A stretch of DNA of 64,000 bases from Cytauxzoon felis (taxonomy: Eukaryota; Apicomplexa; Aconoidasida; Piroplasmida; Theileriidae). The notes below the pieces were generated by a model, which saw nothing but the letters and a program-made list of their open reading frames with translations, was not told where the DNA came from and made no database searches. The stretch lies in contig JAIQCW010000107.1 in assembly GCA_020283715.1 (NCBI GenBank), positions 1 through 64,000 of the forward strand. The letters are read 5' to 3'. The position numbers and the translations under genes were made by a program. Of the stretch, positions 61,611-64,000 are shown one piece after another. Positions within the stretch are counted from its first letter, which is position 1. Every line of letters starts with the position of its first letter.

Positions 61611-62898
61611 TTTAAGGTATTTATATTACAATTATTAGGAATTAATCCGGATCATTTCGATACTAAGAACATTGTGTCACATTCAGAATAAAATAGAAAG
61701 ATATATTAAGACTGAAATATAAAGATCTATGGATTAATGGATGCATAGCATGTTCATTAATAAATTAATCGTTATAAATAAATAAAATAATCTAATAATG
61801 CGCCAAAATTTATACATAAATTAGGCATATTTGTATAAGGTGCATATATATAGATAATACAATATACTTTACATTGTCTAACAAATAAAAATCATTAAAA
61901 TAATAATATTATTTACATACTAACAAAATTTTTAACAAATTGATTATATAATATCGTTTTGTAATATATATAAGCTAAACATCATAAATACTGCAGTAAT
62001 GATATTTGAAGATTCCATGACAGCAGCATAAAAATTTTGTTAGCGGATTGGTATACACCATTTATAATAAAAATTACATGTTATTATATAGTTTACACAC
62101 AAAATTTATTATCTTTTACAGTCAATTAATTAATTTATACTTTGGATATTTTAAAATATATGAATACATACACTTGGGATCGTTTATATATAATTTTTTC
62201 AAATATCAATCAATTAAACGGTTATAAATATACATGGCTATTTTAAACAAGTTTAAAATTATTAATGCGGTTTATATATATGTTGATCTTCAGTATTTAC
62301 AAAAAATAGACGTTCAAATTCAAACGAAGTTTTAATGTGCAGTTATTATTACCATTCTAATGATTAAATAACCATACACGATCAATCATTACAAATTATT
62401 CACGTTAGTTTAATTATATATTATGACATATTAATTTGTTTTTCGTTATCCTGTTGTAGACAAATTGATTACATATATAAATATGTATATTATATTTTAA
62501 ATATTATTACATCAAATTAGTTTCTTAAAGAGTAATCATATTATAATATTATAGGAATGGAAGGATCCCTTTGAAGGATTTTATAATAGTTAATCGTTGG
62601 AGAAATTGTCCGATTTATATATGTATATATATGTACACGAATCTCTGCCGTTGTTTTCAATTTGTCACATGTATGGGCCTTAACACGAGCGGTCCTAATT
62701 TAAATTGTTTTTGTTACACTGTATTTTTGTTTTGAGCAAGAGATTATTATAATTGTATGATGTATAACCTGTATTTAAAATATAAAGCATAATCGCATTT
62801 GTGAACTTTGTTCGTTGTCTATCAAAGGTGTTTAATACACTTTCACCTTTGTTGTTAAATAAATTTAAAAAGATCTTGGATATGTATTATTATTATTC
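61611..62898. other. Intergenic, about 1.3 kb, divergent starts
   Basis: This is the longest non-coding stretch in the window. It lies between divergent start codons, so it holds two promoters and likely a long 5' leader for the gene at 62899. It is strongly A+T-rich to about 62550 and more mixed from 62560 to 62720. No repeat of the 0-13 kb family, no ORF, no tRNA. Confidence 0.45.
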
Positions 62899-64000
62899 AT
62901 GGGATGTTTATGTCATCACGAAGATCATCCAAATTGTCCGAGTAGTATAAAGGATCATTTGTTGTTGGATGATAATACAATGGTATTGAATGGAAAAGGT
63001 ACGAACGGTATTACACAATTGGATTTGTTGTGTAAGCCTAGAACTATAGCCGATTTGCGTTACAAAATCCAACAGAGGAAGGATTTATACATTGATAAAG
63101 GTATTGGTATAAAGCGTGAGCATTTTTTACGTAATTTATCTACGGATATAGAAAATCCTGATTCGAATTCGAGTAATAGTCGTTTTACAGATGAAAATGA
63201 ATTTCGTGACTATGTAAAGGCTGCTATAAAGGAGATTAATATCCGTGATATGCGATATGAAAAAGAAAAGCTGATTGATGTTGTTAAGAATAATGAGGAA
63301 CAATTAACTGAAAGAAAAGGTGGATTAACTTGGGTTAAGACTGGTAATGATTCGTTATTACCATATATAGAAAATACTTGGTTAAAACATATGATTGTTA
63401 TGTTACAATCAGATCCTAAGGCATTGGCTAGTTTTTTTCGTAACTTGGAAAAGTGTCTATATGATGCTGTTACATTTTTGTATAATGAAGGAATTAAACC
63501 ATATTTGGGTGATGTAGCTAACCAAATGAAGCGTTCGATTGCTGATAATTTTTGGAGTGCTGCAGAGGTTGCTTATGTATCATTGCATTGTCGTGGTACA
63601 GTAGAGTTAAAAATTGAACTAAGAGTTAAAGGTGAAATGGGTTGGGTTGTATATTTATTGAAGGATCCACCAAATTTTAAAGGTTTTGTTGATACACATA
63701 GTACTGTTGATTTATATTCTCCATATCATTGGAGGGCATTAAACAAATTTGCTGTTGAGTTGATGTCTAATTTATCATCAGAAAGTTCATCACCTGCATT
63801 TAGTGGTGGACGTTATGCATTTGCTGAACGTCTTAAGGAGAAGGTTTTTGCATTTAAGAATATGAGATTAGGTGAAGTTGTACATTTAGTACAATTAGCT
63901 ATATATAGTGGTGTATTTGTATATGCACAAAGAATATTATTACCTGTTGCTGCATGTGAAAAGACAGCTGAAGAATTATTTCCAAAGCCTAAGAAAATTA
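62899..64000 (+). CDS. Protein with MGCLC acylation motif, 3' end outside window
   Basis: The ATG opens MGCLCHHEDHPNCPSSIK, with Gly2 for myristoylation and cysteines 3 and 5 for palmitoylation, a combination used to anchor proteins to the plasma membrane or the inner membrane complex. The frame stays open for 367 codons to the window end. The body is ordered, with helices (LRYKIQQRKDLYID, EYVKAAIKEIN-like) and conserved-looking segments WLKHMIVMLQSDPKALASFF and LHCRGTVELKIELRVKG. Base use is less A+T-rich than in its neighbours, suggesting strong constraint. I do not recognise the family. Confidence 0.75.
   Translation, partial: MGCLCHHEDHPNCPSSIKDHLLLDDNTMVLNGKGTNGITQLDLLCKPRTIADLRYKIQQRKDLYIDKGIGIKREHFLRNLSTDIENPDSNSSNSRFTDENEFRDYVKAAIKEINIRDMRYEKEKLIDVVKNNEEQLTERKGGLTWVKTGNDSLLPYIENTWLKHMIVMLQSDPKALASFFRNLEKCLYDAVTFLYNEGIKPYLGDVANQMKRSIADNFWSAAEVAYVSLHCRGTVELKIELRVKGEMGWVVYLLKDPPNFKGFVDTHSTVDLYSPYHWRALNKFAVELMSNLSSESSSPAFSGGRYAFAERLKEKVFAFKNMRLGEVVHLVQLAIYSGVFVYAQRILLPVAACEKTAEELFPKPKKI

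Overview
The window is nuclear DNA of an apicomplexan parasite, most likely a piroplasm (Babesia/Theileria group). The evidence is very A+T-rich sequence, densely packed genes with little space between them, many introns of only about 20-50 nt, a cluster of perforin-like (MACPF) genes, a CPW-WPC protein, and proteins with leaders that look mitochondrial or apicoplast-directed. Introns as short as 20 nt recall the Babesia microti lineage, but no species can be fixed from this sequence alone. Most coordinates are outer gene bounds. Splice sites were joined by eye; where exon sums were checked they close in frame (AOS1 345 aa, SPT5 875 aa, RS-SAP18 313 aa, the 565-aa repeat-containing protein).

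Layout. 0-13 kb: an AGC kinase (5' truncated), the tiny ribosomal gene RPL41 beside a decayed copy, the SUMO E1 subunit AOS1, a secreted or apicoplast-type protein, two membrane protein genes, COX17 and a BCNT/SWC5 protein. This part alone carries seven copies of a G+C-richer modular repeat with inverted ends. One copy lies in a kinase intron, three in AOS1 introns, one is translated in frame inside a 565-aa protein, and two are intergenic. 13-24 kb: a very A+T-rich membrane protein, organellar ribosomal protein bL35, two tRNA-Val genes, COQ10, a DDX5/DBP2-like helicase, SPT5 and an orphan. 24-36 kb: a block for transcription, splicing, replication and ribosome assembly (FCP1, an RS-SAP18 fusion, GINS PSF2, NSA2, GPATCH1, FAM32A) plus two orphans. 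36-46 kb: mitochondrial EF-G, a large multi-exon orphan, two small proteins and a 748-aa helical-repeat protein probably working in the mitochondrion. 46-62 kb: one plus-strand perforin-like gene, proteasome alpha-2, SAM50, a small mitochondrial membrane protein, CPW-WPC, SEC11, a secreted orphan, COQ2, then three perforin-like genes in a tight minus-strand array. 62.9 kb to the end: an intronless start of a protein with an MGCLC acylation motif.

How the genes fit together. Mitochondrial function is prominent (COX17, COQ10, COQ2, EF-G, SAM50, bL35 and several small membrane proteins). The second theme is nuclear RNA metabolism: SPT5 and FCP1 act on RNA polymerase II; RS-SAP18, GPATCH1, FAM32A and DDX5 act in splicing. 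The third is secreted stage-type proteins (MACPF and CPW-WPC). The most unusual material is the repeat family at 0-13 kb, which tolerates life inside introns and, in one case, inside a protein.
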